Positions 1 to 11,278 of a stretch of 64,000 nucleotides of DNA are shown here, one piece after another (position 1 is the first letter of the stretch; every line of letters begins with the position of its first letter). Origin of the DNA: Diphasiastrum complanatum (taxonomy: Eukaryota; Streptophyta; Lycopodiopsida; Lycopodiales; Lycopodiaceae); contig CM055106.1 in NCBI GenBank assembly GCA_029204225.1, positions 1,794,738-1,858,737 of the forward strand, in the 5' to 3' direction. The translations under genes were made by a program, and so were the position numbers. Under the pieces are notes generated by a model, which was not told where the DNA came from, ran no database searches, and saw nothing but the letters and a program-made list of their open reading frames with translations.

Positions 1-1580
1 AAAGCAAGTAGCACCACCCTTGCTCTTTGAAGATGAGAAGTGCACATCCGAGTGTATGAGCTCCAATGGATGTGTAGTGTTGATAGATGACTTTGAAAAA
101 GGCTTCTTATGAGACTTAGATATGGCACAAGCCTCACATGGCTTGAAATTCTTGGAGATAAGATTAGGCAAGCCAATAGCTTTGGCTTTCTTGACCATGG
201 ACACCATAGAATTATAGTTAGGATGTCCCAACCTTCTATGCCAAAGTTCCTCCAAAGCAATATGAGAAGCAAAAGCACCATCACAAGAGTTAGCATACTC
301 TTTGGGATCAAGCTTGTAGATTCCACCATATCTAGACCCAAATGCAAGGATCTCATCATGCTTATTGATTGTACATGTATCAACATTGAAATTCACATCT
401 AGTCCACTATCAAACAATTTCCCAACACTAATAAGATTATTTGTTAACTTAGGAACAAAAAGTACTTTAGACAGAGAAAGAACTTTTGATGATGAAAGCT
501 TTAAGGGAGTGGTCCCTATGCCTTCAATAGCACACTCATGAGCATTTGCTGTGTAGATGGACTTCTTGGCTCCTTCATAAGGTGACATGGATGAAAAATA
601 ATGCTTGGAGCTACACATATGTGAGGAAGCTCCACTATTGATATACCACGAACCATCCTCTTTGAAAGGTGAAGAAGAAAAACTCGAGACCATAAGAGAT
701 CTCTCTCCATCACTTGCATGAGAATCTTCCTTCTCTTCATTAGAAATGTTGGCTTGCTTGAATTGACTCTTCTTCTTGAAGCAATGGGTGGCATAATGCC
801 CCTTCTTGCCACAAAAGAAACACTTGATGTTTTTCTTCTTCTTCTTGGATGTGGAAGCTTGAGAGAACTCATCCTCTTCTCCTTTCTCCTTAGAAAAGAT
901 TGTTCTTGCTTGAAGAGGATTGGTGTTGATTCTTACTTCTTGTCTTGTGCTTGTCTTCGTTAAAGAGAGCTTTACCATCAATGTTGAGAGACAGTCTCTC
1001 CATTTTCAAGAGTTTATACTCTTGTCTTGATTCTTCAGAAATGAGCACACTTTGGAGTGCTTCCAAACTTGGTAGCTCCTCATTAATGGCAAAACTCTGA
1101 ACAAGGTTGTCATATTCCTCCTTTAACCCATTAAGTATGACTTGAGCAAGTTCATTTTGGTTGATGGAGACTCCTATGCATGACAATTTTCTATGGAGGT
1201 CTTTAGCTCTCATTACATAAGCTAAAGCACATTCATCACTTCTCTGTACACTTTGAAAAATTTGGTTTCTTAGTGCTAGAAGTCTAGTATTCTTTGCCTC
1301 ATAGATAGAGTTGAGAGTATCCCAAGCATCTTTGGCATTAGTACAAGCACCAATTTATGTTAAGATGTCATTTGAGACATTCATCTTAATATAATGTAGA
1401 GCCGTCCTAGCTCTCTTTTTGTACTTTGGAATTTCTTGAGGAATTTGTGGTTTTTCCTCAATGCCAAGTACAATATCCATCACATCTTGTAGTATTAAGA
1501 CAAATTCCATTCTAACCTTTCAAATTGAGTAATTGGAGGTTGACAATCTTTCACTTGCTTCTAATAGAAAGACACCCATT
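1..1580 (-). pseudogene. Ty1/copia element G: gag, protease and start of integrase (5' part of gag-pol)
   Basis: Read on the minus strand this is the front half of a copia polyprotein and it runs off the left window edge. The gag (UBN2-type) domain lies at about 1570-890 and contains in-frame stops near 1530 and 1357. A CCHC zinc knuckle (CFFCGKKGHYATHC) lies near 820-780. A protease-like block (WYINSGASSHM) lies near 650-610, and the integrase entry motif WHRRLGHPN near 235. The conserved protease Asp of D-S-G is Asn here, so the protease should be inactive even apart from the stops. A frame change near 890 separates gag from the zinc knuckle. Gag packages element RNA, protease cleaves the polyprotein and integrase inserts the cDNA. 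The order gag-PR-INT before RT is the copia order. Confidence 0.9.
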
Positions 1581-2217
1581 GAAGTTGTAAAGAATGATGG
1601 AAATAAAAAAAGATGCATGTGACAATCTCTCTAAAACAAGATTTGAATCATCAAAAAAGATGAAGTATGGCAAAAGTTATGGTTCTCTGAATTTCACACA
1701 TGTGAAATACTCCAAAAATGTCAAATTGACTCAAATACAATTATTTGCATGAAACAATTTGCCTAGAACCTATAAGTTTTGTCTAAATCACATAAAGATG
1801 AGATTGTGCAACTTCTGGATGGTTTTTGTGATCATTCAAGCAATAAATGACATGTACACATGATTTGCCACAGGCCTACGACTCTTCAAAAGCTTAAAAC
1901 TTTTGATTGGCTTATCCAATTGTATGATTCAAATTGCATCAGATTCTACACATTTCTAGCTTTCTAGTAGGCTAATTTGCATGAAATTTGGATCTAAGGT
2001 GAGAGAGAACCACCAAACTGAAAATGGGTGGATTTCACACATGCCAACACCTGAAATTCTGTACAATACCTGATCTGGACCATTCAAAGTGGTTTGAAGC
2101 TCTAAATCACCAGAAAACTGCAAACTAGCTAGAAAGTAGAATCTAGACAATTCCTAGCTTGAAATCTGATCAAATCTGCAAACTTTTTGATTAGATTTGT
2201 TTGTAAAACTTAAGTAG

Positions 2218-2229
2218 GCTCTGATACCA
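2218..2229 (-). other. Primer binding site of copia G (initiator Met tRNA type)
   Basis: The minus strand reads TGGTATCAGAGC directly inside the 5' LTR. This is the classic plant copia primer site complementary to the 3' end of initiator-Met tRNA. It fixes the LTR edge at 2230. Confidence 0.9.
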
Positions 2230-2700
2230 TGCTGAATTTACACGTGTGGGATGCCCAACACATGTACTTTTGATCTCCTAAGCCCAATGATACCATAAAG
2301 ATCAGACTAGCATTGGTTATCAATAGGAAAGCTGATCATACAAGAAATAATATTGTGTTACAAGCAAGATCTATCAACAAAACATAAGACTAAGCATCAT
2401 AAATGCCTCAACTCGGCTAGAGAGCGCAAATTGAAAGTACAAAACTCGTGTAGAGAGAGAGGGCACAAAGAGCTTGTCTCCAAATTTGCATTACACACAA
2501 ATTTCATCATATTCTCAATGAGAGTACATCACACATATATAGATCCATGGACTCTCCTCCTACTTTGAGTTGAATTGGAGTTGTGAATCCACCTCTCAAG
2601 CTATCTAGACTTATTCAAGCCACCTCACTATGTCTAATTGTGCCACCTAGTCTTTTCATGCATTAAATGTGGCATGTAAAGTACAAATGACAATTCCTAT
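2230..2700 (-). repeat. 5' LTR of copia G
   Basis: The LTR begins immediately after the primer site, read outward as TGCTGAATTTACACGTG. It contains a CACGTG core at 2241 and 'gtagagagag'-type motifs shared with the LTRs of D and E, so the families are related. The right edge is not defined: I see no clean terminal dinucleotide with a target duplication before gypsy H begins at about 2790. The 1580-2217 stretch between this LTR and gag is the untranslated leader. Confidence 0.7.
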
Positions 2701-2789
2701 GGTAGCTCGAGTTTCTACTTCTACCTACCTTGAATATTTTATTCTAAGATGGGTCTTTACTAAGCCAAAAGAGCTTAATTCATCTTTGG

Positions 2790-4512
2790 CATTTTTAGGA
2801 CCCCTACTCACAACATTAGATAGATTTTTCCAATATTCTGACATGGCAAAGACTTTCCCATATGTTTCTTGAGCAGGCAACTGGTGCCTGCTGAAGTAAA
2901 CTATACAACTACCGAGAGAGAAGCATTGGCGATGGTCTATGTGGTACAACAACTATGACATTATTTATTAGGCCAAACCTTTGCATTCTACACAGACCAT
3001 TAAGCACTTCTATATATTGTTAATAAGTCCTGCAAGACGGGACAAATAGCTCGATGGCTGCTGATTTTGGAGGAATTTAATTTCCGTGTAGTCGTTCGAA
3101 AAGGGACCCAACATTTTATGGCAGACTACCTTTCCAGACTACCAAGCGCTGAAAAAGCAACTGCACCAGTCAACGATGATTTTCCTAATGCATGCCTTTT
3201 TCAGATCGATGCTACACCCTTATGGGCTGAGGAGATCACTCAGTTCCTCACAACAGGTAGACTTAAAGAAGGCCTGAGTACAATGGAAAAAAGAAAATTT
3301 CTACTAAAAGCAGCACCCTTTCAGTTAATAGGGGGACAACTTTACAAAAGGGCCATTGACGACATTATTCGACGATGTGCTTATGATTATGAGATACGAC
3401 CGATGATATCTCAAGCTCATGAGGGCATTGGGGGTGGCCACTTTTTTGCTGAAGCCACAACGAAGATTATCCTTCGAGCAGGATTGTGGTGGCCATCTTT
3501 GTTTAAAGACACGTTTGCTGTCATTAAAGCGTGTGATGTCTGTCAACGAGCAAAAAAAAATACCAAAGCAGACTTCATGCCACTGACTCCCATTATAGAA
3601 GGCAAAGCCTTCCATAAGTGGGGAATTGACTTTGTTGGACCAATTAGTCCAGCAACAAAACACACCCAAGCTCGCTACATCCTCATAGCCACAGATTACG
3701 CCACTAAGTGGGTTGAGGCTCAAGCAACGAAGGATGCCAATGCAAGAACAGTCGCACATTTTCTTTACAAAAACATTATTACACATTTTGGCTGTCCCAT
3801 AGAGCTAGTTAGTGATCGTGGCATGCATTTTTTTAATGCTGTCGTTGATAACCTCCTACGCCATTACCTTGTCGTTCATAGAAAAAGTACACCGTACTAC
3901 CCTAGATGTAATGGCCAGGCTGAATCAACTAACAAGATGATATGTAAAATTTTGACTAAGATAGTTGAAACCAGTCGTTCTGATTGGGAAACAAAACTTT
4001 TCTCAGCTGTTTGGGCTTACTGCACCACCCCGAAGAAAGCCACTGGGTGGGTTACCCCTTTCCACTTAGTATATGGTCAAGAGGCGGTAAAGCCAGTAGA
4101 ATTCTTAGTTCCATCATTACGAGTCATGGAAGATTTTTTAACAGATCTCTGTGAAAAAACTGCAATCGAACAACAACTCAAAACCAGGCTATTTACCTTA
4201 CCCAGTTATGCGAGATGAGACTAATATCTTATCAGCACAACTACTTAACAAACGACGCCAAAAGGCCTTGGCATGACCGTCACCTGCGCATTGAAAGATC
4301 TACACTTAGCTGACCAAGTGCTTCTTTATACATCAAAGAATCATCCCGACAAATTGAAGTTTAGAAGTGAGAGGCCATACATTATCAATAAAATCTTTCC
4401 TAATGGTGCAGTCCAACTGCAAACACTTAACGGAATACTCCTAGACACTGTTGTAAACGGTGGTCATCTGCAACGGTATTACGAAGAGTTGTTCTTTGTT
4501 GACTCAATTTAG
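2790..4512 (+). pseudogene. Ty3/gypsy element H: RNase H and integrase
   Basis: Recognisable gypsy sequence starts at about 2790 with a scrambled RT/RNase H junction. RNase H follows at about 2890-3150 (EREALAMVYVVQQL, then an in-frame stop, then HYLLGQTFAFYTDH). The integrase zinc-binding part lies at 3400-3545 (AHEGIGGGHFF, CDVCQ). The catalytic core has Asp at 3628 (GIDFVGP), Asp at 3814 (SDRGMHF) and Glu at 3922 (QAESTN), so the DDE triad is present. The frame breaks at 4218 and resumes at 4273-4512 with the integrase C-terminal domain. Gag, protease and RT are missing to the left, where a copia LTR abuts. Stops and frameshifts make it non-functional. It is close to gypsy A in this window. 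Confidence 0.92.
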
Positions 4513-5617
4513 CATCGTTTCCCTAGTATATATTCTACATTTTTCTTTATTTTATTATTTCTATTTTATTTCCTTGCTTGTAATTCTTGTTTTGCATGCC
4601 TATTTTTCACCTACTTCCTTCTTGATACTTCATACCATTACTTTGGTACCTTCTATGCATTTTTATTTTCTTGTACATATTCATGGGTCATGGATGTTCT
4701 AGATCAACAAAGGGTAGGCAACACCATAGGAAATGATTTTCACACCTAAGCCACCTCATCTCTGTCTAACTAGTATCTCAGGTATACAAACATCTCTGGG
4801 GATACACTCTTTTCATAAGAACTTCTACTCTGGGCCACAATCATAATTTTTCCCTTGAAGTTCTTCACTTGCATACAACAGATCCATTCCTTCATATTGA
4901 GGTTTTGACAAATCTCAACCGACGGGATCCGTTTCAATCTCAACCGACGGGATCTGCTTCAATCTCAACCGACGGGATCTGTTCAAATCTCAACCGACGG
5001 ATTTTCATAAGATCTCGATCGACGCTACAGACATGTCCCATCGCGCCCGCGCCAACCCAAAGGCATCCATAAATGCCATCACTTCGTCCACATTTGCACC
5101 TCAGTGAAGTGCGAACTCTGGAGCTCCCTGACGACGATCTTTTGGCGATTTTCAGACTCTCCTACACGATCCTGGAGAGCGCCATTACAAACCAAAGCCA
5201 AACCTAATATCGCCAGTGGAGAACAAAGCATTTGAAACATTTCACATGCTGAGGGATAGTGTCACACAAGCATTCAAAATGCTTCCGTTACACTATTGAG
5301 CATCATCTTTTATTCTTACACACTTTCCTTTCATCCTTTCCAAACACCCGTCTTAACCAAAAGCTACTTTCTTTACATCTCTTCATCCCTTCCGCTTAGT
5401 CACAACCATATACCAACATCTTCTTTTTTGGAACTTCTACCTTCCATTGTTCACACCATACTTCGTACACACATCTTCCATACCCTTCTGCCGACGCCCT
5501 CCACTTCCATCTCCGCCGACACCTTTTCCGCTTCCATCTCAACCGACGCCTGACAACCCTGTCTGACATCTCAATCGACACCCTTTTTACAAATTTTATT
5601 TTCCCAGTTTCTTTATC
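4513..5617 (+). other. Non-coding interval of gypsy H between pol and the extra ORF
   Basis: There is no credible gene here. The stretch is T/C-rich on the + strand and holds four tandem 25-bp repeats (4914-5003). It then runs C/T-rich up to the ATG of the extra ORF at 5618. In Athila-like elements the env-like or additional ORF also follows pol after a spacer. Confidence 0.6.
4914..5003. repeat. Tandem repeat, 25-bp unit, 3.6 copies
   Basis: The core CTCAACCGACGG starts at 4914, 4939, 4964 and 4989, an exact 25-bp period. The last copy diverges after the core. It lies in the spacer upstream of the gypsy H extra ORF. The core recurs singly near 5548 (CTCAACCGACGC). Confidence 0.95.
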
Positions 5618-6547
5618 ATGTCTACCAACGCTGCATCCAGCTCTAATGACCCCGAAGCCAATAAGCTCGACATGCAATTGTCCAAATTGGATATTACAGA
5701 AATGCAACACTGGTACCAACAGGCAGCAACTTTCTTTCAAGCGATTGAGTTCCAATGCCTGTTCTAACGGGGTATCAAAGCCCCTATCTTGTGCATATAA
5801 TCTACGCCAACTACAATGCTACAACAAGGTCATGTCAGCTAATAGTTCCTCTTGTGAAGAACTATGTTTACGACCTATCATTTGCATCGGCCGACCTGTA
5901 ACCTTTTGGGGAGGACACTTAAAAAAATTGAGCAAACAATGTATTTCAAATTCATTGACCCATCCTTGGAAAAGTGGAAAAACAAGGCCGGGTATCGAGT
6001 CGAAGCAATTAATGACCCCCAACTACAAGCGGCATGTGTGTACTTGACAAATAGCACACAACGACCACGAACCAAGTTGCAGAGCGTACCCATGTCCCTG
6101 TTTCACATGATGGCAGATTCACGACTGCATGCCCAGAACCTCTATGATTGGGCACATTTTGTTTCGAATTGTCTTCATGAGTGCATTAAGAACAAGTAGC
6201 AGTCAACAGTACTTGGATATCTCTTGACATATATCACTCTTCACCAAGTATAGAACAGGCCCAAGCTCCTCCAACACCTGCAGCTTGCGGACAAGGCATG
6301 GGACATTCCCATCGAGCAACAAAAGTCCAAGCGTGCACGATCACAGGCTACCTCCCCATCAGGATCCCAATCTGAAAGGGTCAACACAAGTATACTCCCA
6401 TTGGTCGGAGGCAAACAAGCCCACAACCGGATCCACAAGCAGTCGCAACATCTGAAGCTCAAGAGGCCGATACCTCCAAGGCCCAGTTGCCCGACACACG
6501 ACAACAATGGATGCAAAAGAAGCTTCACATTGGGAGCACATCACCAA
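5618..6547 (+). pseudogene. Extra (env-position) ORF of gypsy H, first part
   Basis: The ORF starts at ATG 5618 (MSTNAASSSNDPEANK) and stops at 5765. It continues in other frames: VKNYVYDLSFASADL near 5860, then the block of about 85 codons ending at 6199 with KFIDPSLEKWKNKAGYR, EAINDPQLQAACVYLT and HMMADSRLHAQNLYDW. After 6240 it becomes a Q/P/S-rich tail. It sits downstream of integrase, the position of env-like or additional ORFs in Athila/Tat gypsy elements. No signal peptide or membrane segment is evident, so an envelope function is not supported. The EAINDP block recurs next to gypsy A integrase near 22575, which argues that this is a real element gene. A solo LTR splits its tail, and removing that LTR restores the frame into 7365-7554. 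Confidence 0.6.
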
Positions 6548-7364
6548 TGTTAAAATTGGCAAAAGCTAACTTGGTTAAATCTTGTAAATACCATAATGAA
6601 TTGTACATATCATCATTAGACATGTGTGGAGCCTGTTCCCACATGTGAAATCTATGCCTTAGTCATTTATATAGATCATAAAGGTTGTACATATCATTTA
6701 ATTTGGAAACTAGTGGCTAAATTGGCCAAAAACTAGTTTAGTAGTATTATGACACTTGGCACCATTCTAGTGGTAGAAAATGCTATATCACATGGGTAGG
6801 AGTGGTCTCCCACGTGTGAAATATCATATAGAAAGTTCAGATTCATTGTATATAGTTTTCATACATGTCAAAAGTCAAATCTCCTAGATTGTAGGACCTA
6901 TCTCCTAATTTGTAGGAATCTAGAAGGTCAACACTAGCCACCAATGATGATGTGGCAAATTAATGGAATCTTAGCCAAAGTGGATATGGATAAGCACTAT
7001 GACCTGTCTCACACGTGCTGGAAGTGGCTTAGAGAAAATCAATGAGGCAAGATCTTGGTTTTGCAGGCATATCTTGAGTATTCTCATATTTGTGTTGTGA
7101 TTTTATGGTTCTCTTGCTTTCTAACACTTGTGTACTTCACTCTCTGCTGTAAGTCCGTATAGGTACTGTTCTTCACACGTGTGAAGGCAGTAGGTCTCAA
7201 GTTTAATCATTTTCTTGTTGTTCTTGCTAGATTTTTGATGGGGAATTGATCTAATTCTAGATCTAATCATTGGTTGATTAGTAGATCATGTAATCTAGCT
7301 TCCAACACCTCTTGAGGATCTGATCTAGATCCATTCTTGGTATTTATTTCTCTGAAATTTCACA
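6548..7364 (+). mobile_element. Solo copia LTR inserted in the gypsy H extra ORF
   Basis: The 817-bp unit begins TGTTAAAATTGGC and ends GAAATTTCACA, with no internal domain. It is flanked by ACCAA (6543-6547) and ACCAG (7365-7369), a 4/5 target duplication. It contains a 16-bp perfect palindrome CTTCACACGTGTGAAG at 7171-7186 and another CACGTG at 6811. Its start resembles the LTR beginning at 63646 and the 3' LTR of copia K. A solo LTR normally arises by recombination between the two LTRs of one element. Orientation is inferred from similarity to copia K and is not certain. Confidence 0.8.
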
Positions 7365-7554
7365 ACCAGTGGGATTAGCTTCAGATGGTTCTGCCTCAGA
7401 TGATGGTAGCTCATCCACAGCATCACAACAACACTCATCACCCTCACATGTCATTGACGGGGGTGATGGAGCAACGACATTAGGAGCAATCCAACAGATG
7501 CCCACCTCACACCCTACTACTCCACCAAATGAAGTCACCACCCCACCCACATAA
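7365..7554 (+). pseudogene. Extra ORF of gypsy H, low-complexity C-terminal part
   Basis: This is a Ser/Thr/Pro-rich tail (GLASDGSASDDGSSS ... PPNEVTTPPT) ending at a stop at 7554. Joining it to the frame KKLHIGSTSP just left of the solo LTR, with one copy of the target duplication removed, gives an uninterrupted reading. It is therefore the end of the extra ORF and not an independent gene. Confidence 0.6.
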
Positions 7555-7603
7555 TTACCACGCCAACGCCAACAACATCACCAATGACACAAGATTTGGG
7601 AAA

Positions 7604-7621
7604 GGGGGGGGGGGGGGGGGG
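7604..7621. repeat. Poly-G run (18 bp)
   Basis: Eighteen consecutive G. Length is liable to sequencing error and could create frame errors nearby. Confidence 0.95.
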
Positions 7622-7639
7622 TAGTGGGGATATCTAGTC

Positions 7640-8330
7640 CCCAGGTCACGGCTCAACAACCACAGGCCCAACAAGTCCACACACTGGACATGTCGCAATA
7701 TTTTGCTGCTGTGGACCTGATTGAAATAAGCGACGACGAGCCAGAGAAGGAGAAGCAGCCAGAAGAAGTCTGACCCCTCCACTAACCACCACCACCACCA
7801 CAAGAAATACTTGCTGCAGGGCCTTCGTGGTTTCTTCCAGTTGCTTCTGGGACTCCAGAATGATCTTCTCTTGTTTGGCCAAAATGTTTTGAAATTTTTT
7901 TTTTTCAACTTCTCGTTCTTGGATTAGCCGCACGTATTTCTCCATCCAGATGGCTGAGGCCTGTGGGGCCTAAAATTGAATGTCCTCAGGCTTGACTAGA
8001 AGAGCATCGATTGTCATTGCACGATGATCCATCTCGTACTTGGTTGATTTGGATCATCTGGTGCTTCAATTGTTGCTGGACCTCTTCCAAAGTGGATGTC
8101 TGCTCGGCCATCACGGATCTGATTTCCATTGTCTCTTCCTCTTTTTCTTTGGCCAGCCTTTGATATCACACAATTCTTGGTCTTGATGTTGGACCTTGCT
8201 CTCAAGCACTTGATACTGGCTCACCAACCAATGCATGTGGTAGCTCATTTCGGATAGGCCTATCATCGAGCGCTTGGCTGCTTCAGTGAGCTTTTCAGGG
8301 TTAGTGAGAGTTGGGTATTAATCTGGAGTG
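7640..8330 (-). pseudogene. Relic of a coiled-coil protein, probably a retroelement ORF
   Basis: The minus strand reads as a degenerate heptad-rich protein. It begins about 8310 (LTNPEKLTEAAKRSM, YHMHWLVSQYQVLESKVQ), then shifts frame (TLEEVQQQLKHQMIQINQV near 8080). It ends with EKYVRLIQEREVEKKKFQ and EKIILESQKQLEETTKAL at about 7940-7820. Glu/Gln/Lys-rich heptads suggest a coiled coil. Frameshifts and stops show it is dead. Such segments occur in gag or in the extra ORF of gypsy elements, but I cannot assign it to a family. Confidence 0.45.
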
Positions 8331-8434
8331 TGGGATGGTGAGGCTAAACCAAAAAATAAGCATTGTGTCAGTGCTGAAGATGGAGATGGAGGTGGAGGTA
8401 GTGGAGGGATGATGTTAGTAACCAATTATGGGAC

Positions 8435-8920
8435 ATGACGTGCAAGGCTCAAGCAGGTGCTCAAGTAACGAAGCCACGGGACGATGATGGGAATGATGGA
8501 GCAGAGAATCAAGGTGGGCAAACGCACCCTTCAGACGGTAGTATGGGATCGGGTGGCCAGAGAGCCGAGGTTGCTTCCAAAACTTTTCCCCGACCCCCTC
8601 TGACTTTCAACCCCTCCTCCTACTCTGCTTTCAACTTTTTCCCGATTCTTTCATCTTCCCTCTCTCCATCGCCTCCTAGCAAAATAATGGGCCCATTAAA
8701 AGGCCTAGCTGACACCTACAAAGCCCGACGGGAAGAGTTCCTCCAACAACTCCACTCCCCCGGTGCGACGTATAACTTGCTGATCCCACCTCCTCCTAAA
8801 CCTATCACCCCCATTCCATCTATGACTTTCCAGAAACTAAAATGAACATTGGAGGAGATGATGACTTCCTGGCAGATCAACCAGAGATAAGAAGATTCTT
8901 GCCCAGGCAAGACACGAGCG
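8435..8920 (+). pseudogene. Unassigned relic ORF, possibly gag-like
   Basis: An open frame from 8435 to 8845 reads Gly/Asp-rich at first, then PLTFNPSSYSAFNFFPILSS and LADTYKARREEFLQQLHS. It continues past a stop as TLEEMMTSWQINQR. The second half looks like real but decayed coding sequence. I do not recognise the family. The opposite-strand relic to its left suggests a junction between two elements near 8400. From 8920 to 9184 I see nothing assignable. Confidence 0.3.
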
Positions 8921-9184
8921 CAACTGAGCCGTCGACAAGTGAGTGAGCAAACGCAAGGCCATCCCAGCCGCGTAGGACAACTTCCCCTACCAGGCTTAGA
9001 GGCAAATGGGCTGATACAAGGGAATCAAAAAAGTTTGAAAGAAAATACCCTCCCAACATGAGGGAAGGCAAAGAAGACATTGATCAAAGCCAATACTCCA
9101 CCAGGGTTGAGATCATTGTCGCATTACAACCACGACCAGAATGGCGGAATAAGGTCCTGAAGGATGGCAGGTGTAGAGATACTG

Positions 9185-9663
9185 ATTAGAAAAAATTCTA
9201 AGTGCTCACCATGGCAAAACAGGCTGAGAATGTGAATCCAAAATACTCGGGTAGAGAGAGAATATGCAAAAACTCATCAAAATCTCAATATTCACAATAT
9301 GGCAAATTAGCCAAGAATTTCCTACATCAAGAGGCTCGAATTTGTAGGTGGATTTCCAAGTGTACAAGGCTTGATCCACATGTTTTAGTTAACTCTACTC
9401 ACATCCCAAAGTACATGCATGATGTGGCAAAAATTACATATCTACTTCTTAGACATGTGTAGAATTTTCCCAGTTACATTTTACCTAACTTTGCATGCTA
9501 CCAAAGTTTGTGCATGCCAACAAATCAAATCCTACCTAACACAAACTCGACCTATTCTAGAAGGATATGTGCTCAATTCACATTCCTTTATGTACAATAA
9601 TATATACAAAGAAACATGATGAGCATAGCCCCCATGATCAACATAGGTTTACCATTCTTCACA
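9185..9663 (-). repeat. 3' LTR of copia E (truncated)
   Basis: On the + strand it ends ATTCTTCACA at 9663, next to a purine-tract complement (ctccttaaaatat). It shares 'aaattctaagtg ... cgggtagagagagaa' with the copia D LTR. Its left part, the outer LTR end, is missing beyond about 9185. Confidence 0.75.
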
Positions 9664-10548
9664 CTCCTTAAAATATATCTACCTATTCGCCATGGACTTT
9701 GAAATTAAGCCAAAATTTGATCTCATCTTGACAAACACATTCTTGAGAAATGGCTTTGTGAGTAAATCTGCAACACAAGATGAAGATTGAACATGCTCCA
9801 ACAAGATCTCTCTTACAAAGTGGTGTGCTACCTCGACGTGTTTGCTTCTTGCATGGAATATAGGATTGTTTTCAAGAGCCTGAGCCCGGATGTTATCATT
9901 GTTGATAATAGGTAGGTCTTCATCTCCAATACACCTTAGCTCCATGAGTAGCCTCTTGATTTATAGGACCTCCTTTGTGGTAGTTGTAAGAGCTTTGTAT
10001 TCTGCTTCACAGGATGACAAGGATATAGTTGCTTGCTTCTTGGATAGCCCAGAAACTAGATTTACTCCAATAAAAACTGTGTATGCACTTGTGTATTTCC
10101 TATCCACTTTGTCTCCTACAAAATTTGAGTCTAGAAAAGCCACCAATGTTAGATCTTCTCCTTTATAGATCAATTCATAGTCTAAGGTAGAAGATACATA
10201 TCTCAAGATTCTTTTTGCGAACTTCCAATGATAAATCTTTGGATGGCTTAATTTATGCTCACTAGAACTTAGATCTGGCCTTGTTACAATTAACCAAATG
10301 AGGGAGCCAATAAGACTCCTATAAAGAGTGATGTCCTCGAAGGATCTTTCATTCTCTTTTATAGGAACTTTTACAATATGCTCCATTGGAGTATCTATGC
10401 CCTTACAATTTTCCATTTGAAATCTTTTAAGCATGGAAAGAGCATATCTACTTTGACTTATGAAAGCATGATCTTTCCAAAAGTCAATTTCTAGGCCTAA
10501 AATGTAGTGAAGAATTCCTAGATCTTGCATTCTAAATTCACTACCAAG
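9664..10548 (-). pseudogene. Copia E: RT C-terminus and RNase H
   Basis: The minus strand reads the end of RT (SEFRMQDLGILHYILGLEI), then the connection region and RNase H (LSSCEAEYKALTTTTKEVL, HARSKHVEVAHHFVREILLEH). There is a frame change near 9950. The reading is cut at 10548 by insertion of copia D inside the codon run A-L-G/S-E-F. The missing N-terminal RT continues at 17871. RNase H removes the RNA strand during reverse transcription. Confidence 0.9.
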
Positions 10549-11278
10549 TGCGAAGCTTTTAGCATGTGTGAACTTCACCACACACCCTATAGGATCTTAC
10601 TGAGGCGTTGTGATTGCACAAGATTGATCAAGGAATAGTATGCTTGAAAAATCTAAGGCAAGATCACAATGGCATACATCTGATGAGACAATGTAACTCT
10701 TCACTATGAGAAATGAATGTCAGAAATAATTCTAAGTGTTCAGCATGGGAAAAAGAGGTTGCTCTCGGGTAGAGAGAGAAAATCAAACATAGAAAACTTG
10801 AGTAGAGAGAGAATGAGTCCAAAACACCAAAATCTCAATATTCACAATAATGCAAAACATGCCCAGCTTTCCCTACATGAGAGAGACTCGAATTCCTACA
10901 ATGGAGTTGCATGGAAAGTCCACTTAATTGAACTAATTCACCTACCATAGATCCACATGTGTAACTGCATGCATGTATGTTGCATGTACTGCATGTCAAC
11001 TCATAAAACTGCCTAGACATGTGTAGAACACAGAAACTACTTTACATGTTGCATGCACTGATTGCATGTGGCTTGCATGCATACAATAAGACTTTGCATG
11101 CTATCTAAACATCTGCATGTCATCATAATTGAACCTATCTAACTCAAATCCGAGCTACACTAGAAGGATATGTGCTCAATTCACACTCCTTTTATGTACA
11201 ACATGAATTTTAGTGGAAATCACCATGGACATGATCCCAAACTCAAGATAGGAAGATAATAGTTTAATAATCTTCACA
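10549..11278 (-). repeat. 3' LTR of copia D (left copy, 730 bp)
   Basis: It runs TGCGAAGC...AATCTTCACA on the + strand. It matches the right copy over its whole length, apart from an internal segment (about 10797-10860) that is absent from the right copy. A cluster of TGCATG/CATGCA words lies at about 10965-11130. Confidence 0.93.

Noticed and set aside
5618-6199. Naming the gypsy H extra ORF an envelope gene
   Set aside because: No signal peptide, membrane span or furin-like site is visible. Only its position resembles env.
7555-7908. 117-codon minus-strand ORF over the poly-G run
   Set aside because: It depends on the homopolymer and on a CCA/CAC repeat. The coiled-coil relic is in another frame.
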